Part shown: in pieces, positions 15,997-24,745 of the stretch
How the letters are laid out: every line of letters begins with the position of its first letter
Position numbering within the stretch: position 1 is the first letter of the stretch
DNA from: a virus
IMG/VR virus record: IMGVR_UViG_3300020172_001601
Location: 128,198-192,197 of that record
Length of the DNA: 64,000 nucleotides
Strand: one strand, 5' to 3'
The notes under the pieces: generated by a model
Database searches by the model: none
What the model was told of the DNA's origin: nothing
The model's input: the letters and a program-made list of their open reading frames with translations, nothing else
Position numbers and translations under genes: made by a program

Positions 15997-16584
15997 GTGG
16001 CTCTCAAGATTTGTCCTGCCTGTCAAAAGCAAGTTGGACCCAGGACAAAAAAATGTGATTGTGGACATGAGTTCGCAGAAACCACGGCAGCAGTCCCAGC
16101 AAGTGGACAGTCGATGACGCTTGATCCTTTGGACAAGCGCATCGCTGAGTCTGTTGGCAATGTCCGTGACATTATTTCCAGAGTTGAGAATCGTCCTGCC
16201 TCAGCAGTTCCAACAACTACTACGGTCAGTGATGTAGACCAATCGCCTCGGCGCACAACTATAGCGCAACAGCCTGTTCGACCACAGCGGTTTTATAGTG
16301 GGGGCGGCAAGATCGTCACACCAGCCGGTGAATGTCCAGTTAAACCCCAAGGATATAAGGACAAATGGCCTGACGGCCCAGCCTCAGATGAGGTTGTCCA
16401 GAATTGGGCTATAGACGTGTACAACTACGGCGAGGGTAGATACGCAATTGATGCAGTGATCTACTTCGCTCGTTATTTTTGGGACATTAACGGGCAAGAA
16501 TATCGCAGGATTCGTGAACTGATTGTGAAGACGTTACAGCCTTCACGTCCATCCGATCACGAATCCGGTGATGAAATTGCTTAG
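15997..16584 (+). CDS. Zinc-ribbon hypothetical protein
   Basis: A 195-residue protein starting at GTG with CGGAGG seven bases upstream. The start must lie downstream of the promoter at 15956-15984, so longer frames are rejected. It opens with CPACQKQVGPRTKKCDCGHEF, a short zinc ribbon like those of UPF0547-type proteins. A low-complexity Pro/Thr/Ser linker follows, then a C-terminal helical domain with aromatic residues (AIDVYNYGEGRYAIDAVIYFARYFW). It ends in TAG within the tail of the leftward csrA. Function unknown. Confidence 0.7.
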   Translation: MALKICPACQKQVGPRTKKCDCGHEFAETTAAVPASGQSMTLDPLDKRIAESVGNVRDIISRVENRPASAVPTTTTVSDVDQSPRRTTIAQQPVRPQRFYSGGGKIVTPAGECPVKPQGYKDKWPDGPASDEVVQNWAIDVYNYGEGRYAIDAVIYFARYFWDINGQEYRRIRELIVKTLQPSRPSDHESGDEIA

Positions 16585-16805
16585 GCACTCTCAGCGGACA
16601 ACTGTTCAACCGGAGAGCGAAGCGTTTCCACTTCAACACCCTCGGCTGTTAGTTCAGACCGCAATACAGTGATTTCCTTGTCGGCTTCGATGCCAATACG
16701 GACCTTATTGCGGTTATCAATACGGACGACAGTAATTTTAATGTCTTCCATATTTGGACCCTTGAGAATGATAGTTTCGTCTTTCTTACGACTTAGTACG
16801 AGCAT
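16581..16805 (-). CDS. csrA: Second CsrA-like regulator
   Basis: Leftward 74-residue CsrA paralogue starting MLVLSRKKDETIIL, with RBS AAAGGAA. The core VRIGIEADKEITVLRSEL keeps the usual strand and the binding-face arginine in VLR, but it carries a four-residue insertion in the first loop (GPNMED) and a longer C-terminal tail than typical (ending LSAESA). It differs enough from the copy at 9472-9672 to suggest a different RNA target rather than recent duplication. It faces the divergent gene at 17046. Confidence 0.88.
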   Translation of the reverse strand: MLVLSRKKDETIILKGPNMEDIKITVVRIDNRNKVRIGIEADKEITVLRSELTAEGVEVETLRSPVEQLSAESA

Positions 16806-17045
16806 GGTTATTCCTTTCTTAGCTTGTTTGCTTGCGTGCTGTACGCTGTATCCACTATTAAGTGAGTGCGGGTGCAGTTTTTCTGTCAAAGGGTGAGAAA
16901 TTTTGTCTGCGGTATCTTTACACTCAGGATATTTGACGTAATATCTGTGTAGAGGGACGAGTTTTCGGTATACGATAGTCAGCGTGATGCACCAGTCCCA
17001 GCACACGCCACCGACAAGAACCTGGGACTGTTTGGGAGAAATCCG
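16806..17045. promoter_or_regulatory. Divergent intergenic region between csrA and the AT-hook gene
   Basis: 240 bases without a gene. Rightward, TTTACA at 16917-16922 is followed 17 bp later by a poor -10 (AATATC). CGGTATACGAT near 16987 is another candidate -10 without a good -35. Leftward, TTGACA (plus strand TGTCAA near 16884) has no -10 at the right distance. Both genes need a promoter here, but I cannot place one with confidence. GGGAG precedes the rightward ATG. Confidence 0.4.
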
Positions 17046-17549
17046 ATGGCGCAAGTTACGAAGTACGACGATCAACTGGAAAGCAAGCTGAAAGAAGCCG
17101 AATTGCTCCAAGAGCAAATTGGCCTGTTGCAGCGTGTTCGAGAAATCGAACTGGAAATCACTGGTGGTGTGGTTGCAGTCGCTACCACGGCTCCGACCGT
17201 GAAGACGACTGCTCCGGTACAAGCCGCTGTTCAGGCCACACCGACAGGTGAAGTGAAGCGTCGTGGTCGCCCCAAGGGAACGACCAACGCAGCTAAGGCC
17301 GCAGGCGTTGCAACCGATGACGGCAAGTCGGTCGATCTTCCGACTCTGTTGGAAACGATTGCCCAACAGGTCAATCGTCCTCTGCTTCTGGCAGATTTCG
17401 TTACGCTGGCTCGTGAAGCTGGCTATACGACAAAGGCCAAGGACTTCAGCAACATGGTCTACCAGTCTGTGCTGAAGCTGGTCAAGAAGGGGCTGTTCAA
17501 GAAGAACGAAGAGACTCGTGCTTACGAGTACGTCGGCAAAGCAGCCTAA
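17046..17549 (+). CDS. AT-hook plus winged-helix-like DNA-binding protein
   Basis: A 167-residue protein with three parts: an N-terminal coiled coil (residues 5-38), an Ala/Thr/Pro-rich linker with an AT-hook core (KRRGRPKGT near 78), and a C-terminal domain of about 65 residues whose pattern (LPTLLETIAQQ, LADFVTLAREAGY, VYQSVLKLVKKGLFKK) looks like a small winged helix. Such proteins usually bind AT-rich DNA as chromatin or silencing factors. A terminator follows. The next gene, 17659-18051, shares the basic GRPK-type linker. Confidence 0.65.
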   Translation: MAQVTKYDDQLESKLKEAELLQEQIGLLQRVREIELEITGGVVAVATTAPTVKTTAPVQAAVQATPTGEVKRRGRPKGTTNAAKAAGVATDDGKSVDLPTLLETIAQQVNRPLLLADFVTLAREAGYTTKAKDFSNMVYQSVLKLVKKGLFKKNEETRAYEYVGKAA

Positions 17550-17573
17550 CCGACAACGAAAATGATGAAAGAA

Positions 17574-17602
17574 GGTCCGTGTGTTGCGGGCCTTTGATTT
17601 TG
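17574..17602 (+). terminator. Probable intrinsic terminator
   Basis: GGTCCG and CGGGCC form a 6-bp stem (one G-T pair) with a seven-base loop, followed by TTTGATTTT. Weaker than the other terminators. Confidence 0.55.
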
Positions 17603-17611
17603 GAGTTTGGC

Positions 17612-17640
17612 TTTACAACCCTACTGAAACAGGGTAACAT
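17612..17640 (+). promoter_or_regulatory. Consensus promoter for the gene at 17659
   Basis: TTTACA, 17 bp, TAACAT. The predicted start near 17647 leaves a 12-base leader containing AAGGAG. Confidence 0.68.
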
Positions 17641-17658
17641 TCTCAAGGAGAAGTTTCG

Positions 17659-18051
17659 ATGGCTACGACTGAACAACCGAAGGTCAACAAGACCGCTTTC
17701 GTTCGCAATGTCCTGAAGGAGATTGGTGCAATCACCACCACTCCACCGGAAGGCTGGCGGCAGAAGGTCGAGGAGGCGCTGGCACAACAGAAGTTGTCCA
17801 TGCACCAAGTCACCATCTACCAGATTCGTCAGAATCTAATCAAGGAAGCGGCTGGCGCTCCCGCCAAGGGAAAGTCCAAGGGTCGCCCAAAGGCCCAGGC
17901 TGCTGCCCCGAAGACTGCTCCGGCTCCTGTCAATGGCAATGCCAATCTGACTGTTGCCGATCTGCAAGCAGTGCAGGAATTCGCCAAGAAGTTCGGTGGA
18001 CTGGACGGGCTTACCGATGCCGTCAGCGCCATCAAGTCCTTCAAGAGCTAA
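17659..18051 (+). CDS. Basic DNA-binding-type hypothetical protein
   Basis: A 130-residue protein. The N-terminal 60 residues are helical (KTAFVRNVLKEIG, then VTIYQIRQNLIKE) and resemble a small helix-turn-helix. A basic Ala/Pro/Lys linker with KGRPKAQ (AT-hook-like) follows, then a short C-terminal helical part (VADLQAVQEFAKKFGGLDGL). It sits between its own promoter and a strong terminator, so it is a single-gene unit. It is similar in design to 17046-17549. Confidence 0.65.
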   Translation: MATTEQPKVNKTAFVRNVLKEIGAITTTPPEGWRQKVEEALAQQKLSMHQVTIYQIRQNLIKEAAGAPAKGKSKGRPKAQAAAPKTAPAPVNGNANLTVADLQAVQEFAKKFGGLDGLTDAVSAIKSFKS

Positions 18052-18079
18052 TTGCAAGTTGGCATGGCATGGGAAAACA

Positions 18080-18126
18080 CTAAACGGGTATCCGAGATTC
18101 TTTATCGGATGCCCGTTTAGCTTTTA
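18080..18126 (+). terminator. Intrinsic terminator
   Basis: CTAAACGGGTATCCGA and TCGGATGCCCGTTTAG pair over 16 bp with one mismatch, followed by CTTTTA. The T tract is short and interrupted. Confidence 0.75.
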
Positions 18127-18138
18127 TGGAGAAGCAAC

Positions 18139-18783
18139 ATGGAAAGTCCATTTTTGTTGCATAAGCTGTTTCAGCCTAAGCACATAGATTCACTTGCTGA
18201 GGAACTAGGATCAGATGATCCTATTTTCAAGAAGCACAAGTTGATGGAGTCAGAGTTTAGTGATCTCGTTGATGTAATGCGACAGGATAAGTGGTTGCCA
18301 CTTCCTGCCGTCAATACACTGATGACGTTGCTTTGGCGTATTGTTGGCAATAAGGTTGCTCCTGTTGCCATGAACCCCAATGTTCCCACACTCAGTTTTT
18401 GGTGCGAGATTCAGCGAAAAGTTGGCGTCAGTAGCAGTCTTGCCGTAATCATGATTCCAGATAACTGGCATGATATGTTGGTGGAAGACGCCCATATGCA
18501 AATGGGCGCAATGGTGTTTGCTGCCTCTCAAGCCAAGGACTATTGGAACCACAAGTTCGGGTTCTCGTCCAAAAAAGACATACATGATCGGGCGTGGTCG
18601 TCTGAAGCAGAATTACTTCATTATTTTGCTCGCACCGCTCCTGACTTCAAAGCCAACGACTATCAGAAGAAGATCATGGAACAATATCCAAAGGGTATTG
18701 CGTCCGTAGATGCTCATTATGTTGGTCGTGAATACGATGGTGTTTTCCCGCCGTTTCCAGTTGATGTCAACTCATTCCGATAG
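18139..18783 (+). CDS. Hypothetical protein (214 aa)
   Basis: No family recognised. The start ATG has TTATGGAG eleven bases upstream. The protein is rich in methionine, histidine and tryptophan, with alternating helices (AVNTLMTLLWRIVGNKV, then AHMQMGAMVFAASQAKDYW). No transmembrane stretch is convincing. It begins directly after the terminator at 18080-18126, so some transcription must pass that terminator. It ends in TAG, 17 bases before the next gene. Confidence 0.7.
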   Translation: MESPFLLHKLFQPKHIDSLAEELGSDDPIFKKHKLMESEFSDLVDVMRQDKWLPLPAVNTLMTLLWRIVGNKVAPVAMNPNVPTLSFWCEIQRKVGVSSSLAVIMIPDNWHDMLVEDAHMQMGAMVFAASQAKDYWNHKFGFSSKKDIHDRAWSSEAELLHYFARTAPDFKANDYQKKIMEQYPKGIASVDAHYVGREYDGVFPPFPVDVNSFR

Positions 18784-18800
18784 GTAAAATAGGTAAAAAA

Positions 18801-19913
18801 ATGGCCGTTCGCCGTCCCGAACCGATTTCATGGATTGACGAAATCGTGGCGTATTACGTCTCGGACAAACCAGGGCAAAAGAAGTGGTTCACCAGGAAGA
18901 TGAATCTGTTGCCTGAAGATCAGCAAAAAGAAGTCTGGACCCTACTGCGTGCAAAAGGGTATGCTGCTCCAGATGATGCGCAACCACAAGCGGCAGAAGA
19001 GATTCGTCCTACACGAAATCTCGTGTCATGGTCCGACGAAGAGTGGGATCAGCTTGCTGTGTTGGTCTGGCGTGCCAGAAAAAATGATCCTTCTGAAACA
19101 CTCATTGGCCTCGTGAAGAAGGTCATGGTGCAATTTCCCGAACATCGTCGCCGCACGATTCGGGTGTTGAATGAAATCAAGCCTTTGGTCGAAAGACTTC
19201 AGGCTTGTGATGCTAAGATTGAAACCGTGTCGGACGACTTGGAGTTTTCCAAGTTGCGTATTGCCGAACTGGAATCACAGCAGCAGAAAATCCCTTCTCG
19301 TGATGAGATATTGGGGACTCTGACTGACGAGGAAATTCTTCAACATTATGGGGAGCGAGTGTTGAACTTGCATTCCCCTGATGAAATCCTCAAGCAATAC
19401 AGCACGGACGTTCTATTGTCCAATATCCAAACGCCGGATATTGTAGCTTACGCTTTCAAGGCAGGAGTGGAAATGTTCCTTGATTCCCAACGAGAAATGG
19501 TGGGGGCTGTGCGAGAACTAACTGCTACGGTCAAGCAGCAGGCTTCAGCAACCTCGAACAACAGAACCACGACACACGGCACGAAGCCATCAATACCAAT
19601 GCCTCGCCCCACACCGAGCAAGTTGCCGAAGGTGACTATTGTGGGATTGTTGGGCAACCAACAAATCAAAGTCGAAGAACGATTGGAGGGCCGAGCCAAC
19701 TTCAATTTCGTGGACAAGAATCGTCGAGTGGATGCTATTCCCAGCGGTCAGGATATTGTCCTGTTGGCGGCGAACTTCATTAGTCATGCTCTACATGCAG
19801 CAGCGAAGAAGGCGGTGGATGGAACAACCACAAGGTTGATTATCCATCACGGTGGCGTCGATATGTTGGTCCGCAAGCTGGACTCTCTATTGCCCCAGCC
19901 TGTGTTGGCCTAA
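18801..19913 (+). CDS. Hypothetical protein with C-terminal DUF2325-like domain
   Basis: A 370-residue protein. The N-terminal 130 residues are helical with many tryptophans (VSWSDEEWDQLAVLVW resembles a SANT/Myb-like first helix). A coiled coil follows (about 135-165), then a Pro/Thr linker. The last 85 residues (KVTIVGLLGNQQIKVEERL, then DIVLLAANFISHAL) follow the strand-helix pattern of DUF2325, a Rossmann-like domain of unknown role. This arrangement suggests a DNA-linked sensor or scaffold. It ends at a bidirectional terminator. Confidence 0.65.
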   Translation: MAVRRPEPISWIDEIVAYYVSDKPGQKKWFTRKMNLLPEDQQKEVWTLLRAKGYAAPDDAQPQAAEEIRPTRNLVSWSDEEWDQLAVLVWRARKNDPSETLIGLVKKVMVQFPEHRRRTIRVLNEIKPLVERLQACDAKIETVSDDLEFSKLRIAELESQQQKIPSRDEILGTLTDEEILQHYGERVLNLHSPDEILKQYSTDVLLSNIQTPDIVAYAFKAGVEMFLDSQREMVGAVRELTATVKQQASATSNNRTTTHGTKPSIPMPRPTPSKLPKVTIVGLLGNQQIKVEERLEGRANFNFVDKNRRVDAIPSGQDIVLLAANFISHALHAAAKKAVDGTTTRLIIHHGGVDMLVRKLDSLLPQPVLA

Positions 19914-19922
19914 TCAAAAACA

Positions 19923-19950
19923 AACGCCTGGGAGTGATCCCAGGCGTTTT
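19923..19950. terminator. Bidirectional terminator
   Basis: AACGCCTGGGA, loop GTGA, TCCCAGGCGTT with T residues on the right and A residues on the left. It separates the convergent genes 18801-19913 (+) and 19954-20493 (-). Confidence 0.88.
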
Positions 19951-19953
19951 CGT

Positions 19954-20493
19954 TTACAGTCCTTTGGTGGACTCCATCAATTGTTTGACATTATCTTTGC
20001 AGAAGCCAAACTCTTGTCGTTCGATAAACTCGTATATCACACCTGTCAATTCTGATGGCTTTGTGAATACTTGAGTTAAGCCGGGACACTTCATGGGTTC
20101 CTTCGACGTGAACTCGGCGTAGCCAGCCGCCTGCCATTGTTTCATTGTGTTCTCGACACTTTCAACTTGGTAGGCGATATGGTGAATGCCGCCGATCCCA
20201 TTGCGAGCCGCAACCCAATTTGCGACAATGGACCCAGCCGTGCCATCACTCACGAAGATTTCTGGTGGCATGTGATATTCTTGGGTTTCAGTTCTTGATA
20301 TGTCCAGATGGGCATACCATTGAACTCCGCTTTTCTTCTTCTCTGGTGGCTCCAGTGCAATGCACTGCGCCGTCTGACCATCGCCGAAGTCGATGGTGAA
20401 TTCTTGCTGGACATGATAGCCCAGGGCATTGATAAAGAAATTCGCTGTTTTCCAGCGATCTGCTACACGATACGCAATATGGTCTAAACGCAT
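19954..20493 (-). CDS. VOC-family (glyoxalase-like) protein
   Basis: Leftward gene of 179 residues, start chosen at the ATG with AAGGAG upstream. Two paired beta-alpha-beta-beta-beta modules are visible. The first starts MRLDHIAYRVADRWKTANFF; the second starts GIGGIHHIAYQVESVENTMKQW. Metal ligands are plausible at H5 and H in IHHIAY, with a glutamate near the end (VIYEF). This layout is close to 4-hydroxyphenylpyruvate dioxygenase-type and methylmalonyl-CoA epimerase-type VOC proteins. It is one of few leftward genes. Substrate unknown. Confidence 0.78.
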   Translation of the reverse strand: MRLDHIAYRVADRWKTANFFINALGYHVQQEFTIDFGDGQTAQCIALEPPEKKKSGVQWYAHLDISRTETQEYHMPPEIFVSDGTAGSIVANWVAARNGIGGIHHIAYQVESVENTMKQWQAAGYAEFTSKEPMKCPGLTQVFTKPSELTGVIYEFIERQEFGFCKDNVKQLMESTKGL

Positions 20494-20524
20494 AATGATG
20501 TTCTCCTTACTCGTATAAGAGTAA

Positions 20525-20881
20525 ATGAAAATGAAACTCCCCCACTCTGAATACATTGGACAGGTTGCTGTCTTTTACATTCCTACCATTAAACTGGACA
20601 TGGCGTTGCCAGATGGCAAGACCGCACGTCAAATCCTTCATGATTTTTGCGTGGAGAACTACAATGCTTACACACATGAAGTAAGTAAGATTCAAGGATT
20701 TTGGGTAAACAAAAATATTCTGGTCCGTGACGAACATGAACGATTTGAAGTTTCGTTTGAGGGCAAAGAAAAGGTAAAGGATTTTGTTACATTCCTGTCC
20801 AAAGTTTGCGGAGTCATTGAAGAAGATTCGATCTATTTAACAATGGGTTATAAATCATGGTTAGTGGTCCCACATTCATAG
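20525..20881 (+). CDS. Hypothetical protein (118 aa)
   Basis: Diverges from the VOC gene with only 31 bases between, so their promoters must overlap; none is clear. The protein predicts mixed beta and helix, without a known motif. Its end overlaps the next gene by 25 bases, suggesting translational coupling with the glycosyltransferase. It ends in TAG. Confidence 0.6.
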   Translation: MKMKLPHSEYIGQVAVFYIPTIKLDMALPDGKTARQILHDFCVENYNAYTHEVSKIQGFWVNKNILVRDEHERFEVSFEGKEKVKDFVTFLSKVCGVIEEDSIYLTMGYKSWLVVPHS

Positions 20882-21624
20882 AAAGGGTCTTTTCCTTTCC
20901 CAAAGAAATAGAGCAAGAATTGTGTGTGGCTCATACATATAAGCCCGTGCCTAAAGACATTTTAATTGTCACTTACAATCAATTTGATTATCTTCGACAA
21001 TGTATACAGTCGATTCGAGATAACACTGAAGATTATCAGATTTATGTGTGGGACAATGGCTCGCAAGAAGATATGCGGTCTTGGCTTGCTTCTCAGTCCG
21101 ACATTATTGTGACTCGAAGTGAAACAAACCTTGGTTTTATCATCCCGAACAATCGCTTAATTGCTCAAGGGGAAAATCCTTTTGTAATCCTTTTGAATGA
21201 CGACACGTTGGTATACCCAGGTTGGGATAAAGCCATGATAGCACACTTGCAAAACAACATAGCGTCTCAAGTTGGATATGTCGGCGGTTGGTTAGACAGC
21301 GATGCGAAAGGCTCGAAGTTTGGTTGGGGCGGCTCGATGGACTATATCCCAGGTTGGTGTTTTGCTATAAGCCGTGAAACATATCAAGAATTTGGTCTGT
21401 TTGATGAAACACTGGTCTTTGCGTATTGTGAAGACGCCGATTTCTCCATGAGGTTGACCGAGGCGGGAAAGGCGATTTATGCTTTACATCTTGGACTTGT
21501 GCATCATTTCGAGAACCAAACGATCAAGAATGCGCTTGATTCCAATGACTGTTGTACCAGTTTTGCAGGCAATCACGCAGTTCTGAAAACACGTTGGGGA
21601 GATCGCATTTCCAAAAGTCGTTGA
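20857..21624 (+). CDS. Family 2 glycosyltransferase
   Basis: A 255-residue GT2 protein. Its N-terminal strand [19 protein letters not shown] is typical; VWDNGS near residue 66, [10 protein letters not shown] near 90 and [12 protein letters not shown] near 112 (the DxD region, here NDDT) follow the family order. EDADFSMRL near 190 is the ED catalytic motif. Closest in type to rhamnosyl/GT2 enzymes of O-antigen or phage tail glycosylation. The overlap with the preceding gene fixes its frame. Acceptor unknown. Confidence 0.85.
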   Translation: MVSGPTFIERVFSFPKEIEQELCVAHTYKPVPKDILIVTYNQFDYLRQCIQSIRDNTEDYQIYVWDNGSQEDMRSWLASQSDIIVTRSETNLGFIIPNNRLIAQGENPFVILLNDDTLVYPGWDKAMIAHLQNNIASQVGYVGGWLDSDAKGSKFGWGGSMDYIPGWCFAISRETYQEFGLFDETLVFAYCEDADFSMRLTEAGKAIYALHLGLVHHFENQTIKNALDSNDCCTSFAGNHAVLKTRWGDRISKSR

Positions 21625-21664
21625 TGCAAAACGACTTGTGGCGAAAATGCTGGAAAAAGTTCGA

Positions 21665-21693
21665 TTTACACGCCGCAATAACTGCGGTAGAAT
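21665..21693 (+). promoter_or_regulatory. Consensus promoter for clpX
   Basis: TTTACA, 17 bp, TAGAAT. Predicted start near 21700, so clpX has a leader of about 55 bases, longer than most here. Confidence 0.78.
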
Positions 21694-21754
21694 GAGATTA
21701 GGAAATTACAACAGCCACGGTTCTGGCTTTAGATCATTGAGAGGGGAAGAATTT

Positions 21755-23068
21755 ATGGCAAAGAGGACGACGACAAACACTCCGTTGTGTGACTACTGTG
21801 GAAAAACCAGCAAAGAAGCGGGACTTTTGGTGGAAAGCCCTGTCGCCGACCGTGAACAAAACGGTCGCCCGGCAGGGTCACGGGTTTTCATCTGTTCTGC
21901 CTGTGTTGAGCTATGCCAGACGATGGTGAAGCAGAAGAACCAAAAGAAGAGTGCTGGGGCGTCCTTGCCGAAGGAGGTTCCTACCCCACGAGAGATCGTT
22001 AGGTATTTGGACCAATACATCATTGGCCAAGAGCAAGCCAAGCGAACATTGGCGGTGGCTGTGTCGAATCACTATAAGCGTCTACGAGATGATGCTGATC
22101 GACTGGAAAAGTTTGATCTCAACGATGATCTGGCCGAAACCACCATCGAAAAGAGCAATATTCTTCTGATCGGCCCTACGGGATCAGGCAAGACATTGCT
22201 CGCCAAGACGTTGGCAAAGATTCTTCAGGTGCCGTTTGCCATCGGTGACGCCACGACGTTGACGGAAGCTGGCTACGTCGGAGAAGACGTGGAGAACTTG
22301 GTGTTGAAACTGCTTCGAGAAGCAGATTTTGAGGTCGATGTAGCTCAAACTGGCATCATTTACCTTGATGAAGTGGACAAGATCGGAAAGACGAGCCAGA
22401 ATGTCAGCATCACTCGTGATGTATCTGGCGAGGGTGTGCAGCAAGCGTTGCTGAAGATGCTCGAAGGAACGACCTGCAACGTGCCGCCGACTGGTGGGCG
22501 CAAGCACCCGGAGCAGCAATATATTCAGGTCGATACGACCAATATCTTGTTTATTGTTGGAGGCACGTTTGTTGGCCTCGAAGACATTATCAGCAAGCGT
22601 ATTGGGCGAAAGTCTATGGGATTTGGCTCTGTCCGTGAAACACAGGAGGCCGAAGCCAAATCAGAATGGATTCTGGAGCATGTGACTGAAGACGACTTGG
22701 TTCATTTCGGGTTGATTCCTGAACTGATTGGTCGCTTGCCGGTCATCACGCCTCTGAAGGGCCTGGACGAAGATGCTCTGGTTCAAGTGTTGACTGAACC
22801 GAAGGATGCTTTGGTGAAGCAATACAAGAAGCTGTTCCGATATGACAATGTGGGCCTGGAATTTACGCCTGAAGCACTGATGGAAATCGCCAAGACTGCT
22901 GCTAAGAAGGGTACTGGCGCTCGTGGGCTTCGCAGTGTCATCGAGAGCTTCATTACTGAAGTGATGTTTGATCTGCCGGAACATAGCGGTGAAGTCGTCA
23001 CCATTACCGACAAGATTGTTCGTGGAGAAGAAACTGTCGTCTTCCCCCAGAACAATAAGGCGGCATAA
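21755..23068 (+). CDS. clpX: ClpX-like AAA+ unfoldase
   Basis: A 437-residue ATPase that unfolds proteins for ClpP or acts alone. It has the N-terminal zinc-binding domain (CDYCG near residue 10, then CSACVELC near 50), Walker A GPTGSGKT near 139, Walker [11 protein letters not shown] near 205, sensor and arginine-finger region [14 protein letters not shown] near 325, and the C-terminal small domain ([10 protein letters not shown]). The ClpP-docking IGF loop reads MGF within [12 protein letters not shown], so docking to host ClpP remains possible. The start follows the promoter and has GAGGGGAAG. A full-length phage ClpX is rare. It may redirect host ClpP or remodel phage complexes. Confidence 0.95.
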   Translation: MAKRTTTNTPLCDYCGKTSKEAGLLVESPVADREQNGRPAGSRVFICSACVELCQTMVKQKNQKKSAGASLPKEVPTPREIVRYLDQYIIGQEQAKRTLAVAVSNHYKRLRDDADRLEKFDLNDDLAETTIEKSNILLIGPTGSGKTLLAKTLAKILQVPFAIGDATTLTEAGYVGEDVENLVLKLLREADFEVDVAQTGIIYLDEVDKIGKTSQNVSITRDVSGEGVQQALLKMLEGTTCNVPPTGGRKHPEQQYIQVDTTNILFIVGGTFVGLEDIISKRIGRKSMGFGSVRETQEAEAKSEWILEHVTEDDLVHFGLIPELIGRLPVITPLKGLDEDALVQVLTEPKDALVKQYKKLFRYDNVGLEFTPEALMEIAKTAAKKGTGARGLRSVIESFITEVMFDLPEHSGEVVTITDKIVRGEETVVFPQNNKAA

Positions 23069-23080
23069 CACTCATTTAAG

Positions 23081-23107
23081 TTAGGGGATGGATTGTCCAT
23101 CCCCTAA
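23081..23107 (+). terminator. Hairpin after clpX
   Basis: TTAGGGGATGGA and TCCATCCCCTAA pair perfectly over 12 bp with a TTG loop. No T tract follows, so it may stabilise the 3' end or block nucleases rather than terminate. Confidence 0.55.
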
Positions 23108-23132
23108 TATTGCGGACAGATTAAGGTAACAA

Positions 23133-23783
23133 ATGACAAAGCCATATCTCCGACTGATCGGGGACGTTCACGGCAAGATGGAAGAGTATATTCCGTTGGC
23201 AGAGCAAGCAGAATATACCATCCAGCTTGGCGACTTGGGATTTTCGTATCACGCTCTGGTGAAGTTCTTGGACCCGATTAAGCATCGGGTTCTAGGTGGA
23301 AATCATGACAACTACGAAGTGTTAGATGGTCGCTTTCACAAGCAGCCACCACACTTCTTGGGCGATTATGGGGTGCATAACATCCCTGGTATCGGTGATT
23401 TCTTTTTCGTCCGAGGCGGTCACAGCATAGACAAAGCACGGCGATCTGACGGCTACGATTGGTGGCCCGGCGAGCAGCTTTCTTATGCTGATGCTGCAAA
23501 AGCACTAGAAGAATATACCAAGGTTCGACCAGCGTTGATGTTGTCCCATGAATGTCCAACTAGCATCATTGATATGATTGCCGGTTTTAAGACATGGGAC
23601 GGTGAGCCAATTCGCCCTAGCATGACAGCCAATGTCCTTGAACAAATGTTTGAGGAACACAAGCCGTTATTGTGGGTGTTTGGGCATCATCATAAGGTCT
23701 TTGATATGGTAGTCGAAGGCACACGGTTCGTTTGTTTGCCTGAACTGGCTTGTCTCGATTTTGATCGTAAAGAGGCCGAATGA
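23133..23783 (+). CDS. Calcineurin-like metallophosphoesterase
   Basis: A 216-residue two-metal phosphoesterase. The full motif set is visible: GDVHG near residue 9, GDLG near 32, GGNHDNYE near 56, LSHECP near 137 and FGHHHK near 183. Such enzymes remove phosphates from nucleotides, RNA ends or proteins. Phage members include 2',3'-cyclic phosphatases that heal RNA, so it may serve with the ligases and kinase of this window. The stop overlaps the next gene by ATGA. Confidence 0.9.
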   Translation: MTKPYLRLIGDVHGKMEEYIPLAEQAEYTIQLGDLGFSYHALVKFLDPIKHRVLGGNHDNYEVLDGRFHKQPPHFLGDYGVHNIPGIGDFFFVRGGHSIDKARRSDGYDWWPGEQLSYADAAKALEEYTKVRPALMLSHECPTSIIDMIAGFKTWDGEPIRPSMTANVLEQMFEEHKPLLWVFGHHHKVFDMVVEGTRFVCLPELACLDFDRKEAE

Positions 23784-24376
23784 GTTACGTTGTAGCAACA
23801 TATATGAATCTTGATGCCTGGAATAAAACAGGTGTCAATTGGCTACGAAAAGCCAAGTCAGCAGGACTGACTGGCTTTATCGTAGGCGATAATCTACCGA
23901 CCGATGCTGAGTTAAAGGCAAAAGAATTGGGATTCAAAGTGGTCCCGGTGATTGCTAAGTTCGGCGACGAACGTGACCAATATCGAACGGTAGCAGAAAC
24001 GATACAGAAAGGTCAGCGTTGCCTTTTTGTAAATTCCAATATTACTCCAAAGGGAGGCATATCAGAAGCAAGAGAAATAACATGCAACCGAGACGAGTCT
24101 CTTGAACTGCTCGAAATGGCATCTCTGATTAGGAATTTGCATGACCGGGCTAAAGCGGTTGTGTTGATTCGAGAGAAGGTCGTTGACGTGCATAAAGGCT
24201 TGCTCTCAACAAGTAGTGTTTTAGGAACGTGGGATTTTTGGAATAGCCTTAGCGCATTCCACGATTACCTGCAAGAAAAAAACTATCTTGATCGACGGGC
24301 TTCATATAACGAATTGGCATTCAATTTATATGTTGCCCTAGCAGAGTCGATCTCTTTGGAGGTCTGTCATGATTAA
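23780..24376 (+). CDS. Hypothetical protein (198 aa), Rossmann-like start
   Basis: No family recognised. The N-terminus (YVVATYMNLDAWNKTGVNWLRKAKSAGLTGFIVGDNLP) alternates strand and helix like a nucleotide-sugar-binding or TIM-type domain. It overlaps the phosphoesterase by ATGA and the next gene by eight bases, so the three are one translational unit. No catalytic residues can be picked. Confidence 0.65.
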   Translation: MSYVVATYMNLDAWNKTGVNWLRKAKSAGLTGFIVGDNLPTDAELKAKELGFKVVPVIAKFGDERDQYRTVAETIQKGQRCLFVNSNITPKGGISEAREITCNRDESLELLEMASLIRNLHDRAKAVVLIREKVVDVHKGLLSTSSVLGTWDFWNSLSAFHDYLQEKNYLDRRASYNELAFNLYVALAESISLEVCHD

Positions 24377-24614
24377 GGCACCACGGAATATTCCGTATTT
24401 TTATAACCGTGCATCAGTAGTTCAGTTGAACCGCCTGCGAGAGACTTTTAAGCACTTTGGCGTCAAAAGCCATCATACCCTTGTGGGTGAAAGTCTGCTC
24501 AGGCTTGGTCAATACGTTAAGGAAAGTCCTGTCTGTCAACTGCCAACTGATGCCCCTGGCAAGGCCCTGTTCCGCATGTACAAGTATTACGATTCTCTCG
24601 AATCCCTCGAATAG
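24369..24614 (+). CDS. Small hypothetical protein (81 aa)
   Basis: A basic helical protein (SVVQLNRLRETFKHFG) with RBS TTGGAGG. It overlaps the preceding gene and ends in TAG 27 bases before a terminator, closing the operon that starts with clpX or the phosphoesterase. Unknown function. Confidence 0.65.
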   Translation: MIKAPRNIPYFYNRASVVQLNRLRETFKHFGVKSHHTLVGESLLRLGQYVKESPVCQLPTDAPGKALFRMYKYYDSLESLE

Positions 24615-24640
24615 ACGTTTTTCAATCCGATATTCTTCTG

Positions 24641-24680
24641 ACCGCCCGGCGAAATACTTTCGTCAGGGCGGTTTTCTTTT
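24641..24680 (+). terminator. Intrinsic terminator
   Basis: ACCGCCC and GGGCGGT pair with an 18-base loop, which also contains CGAAA/TTTCG, followed by TTTCTTTT. Confidence 0.75.
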
Positions 24681-24745
24681 GCCATTTCTGGACTTTCCTC
24701 GCTACTTTAATTTGTACTTCGGTAATAAACCAAGCGAGGAAAAAC

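Noticed and set aside
16581-17366. Long leftward frame running into the AT-hook gene
   Set aside because: Only the last 74 codons (CsrA) have a ribosome site and a family match; the rest crosses a divergent promoter region and an opposite gene.
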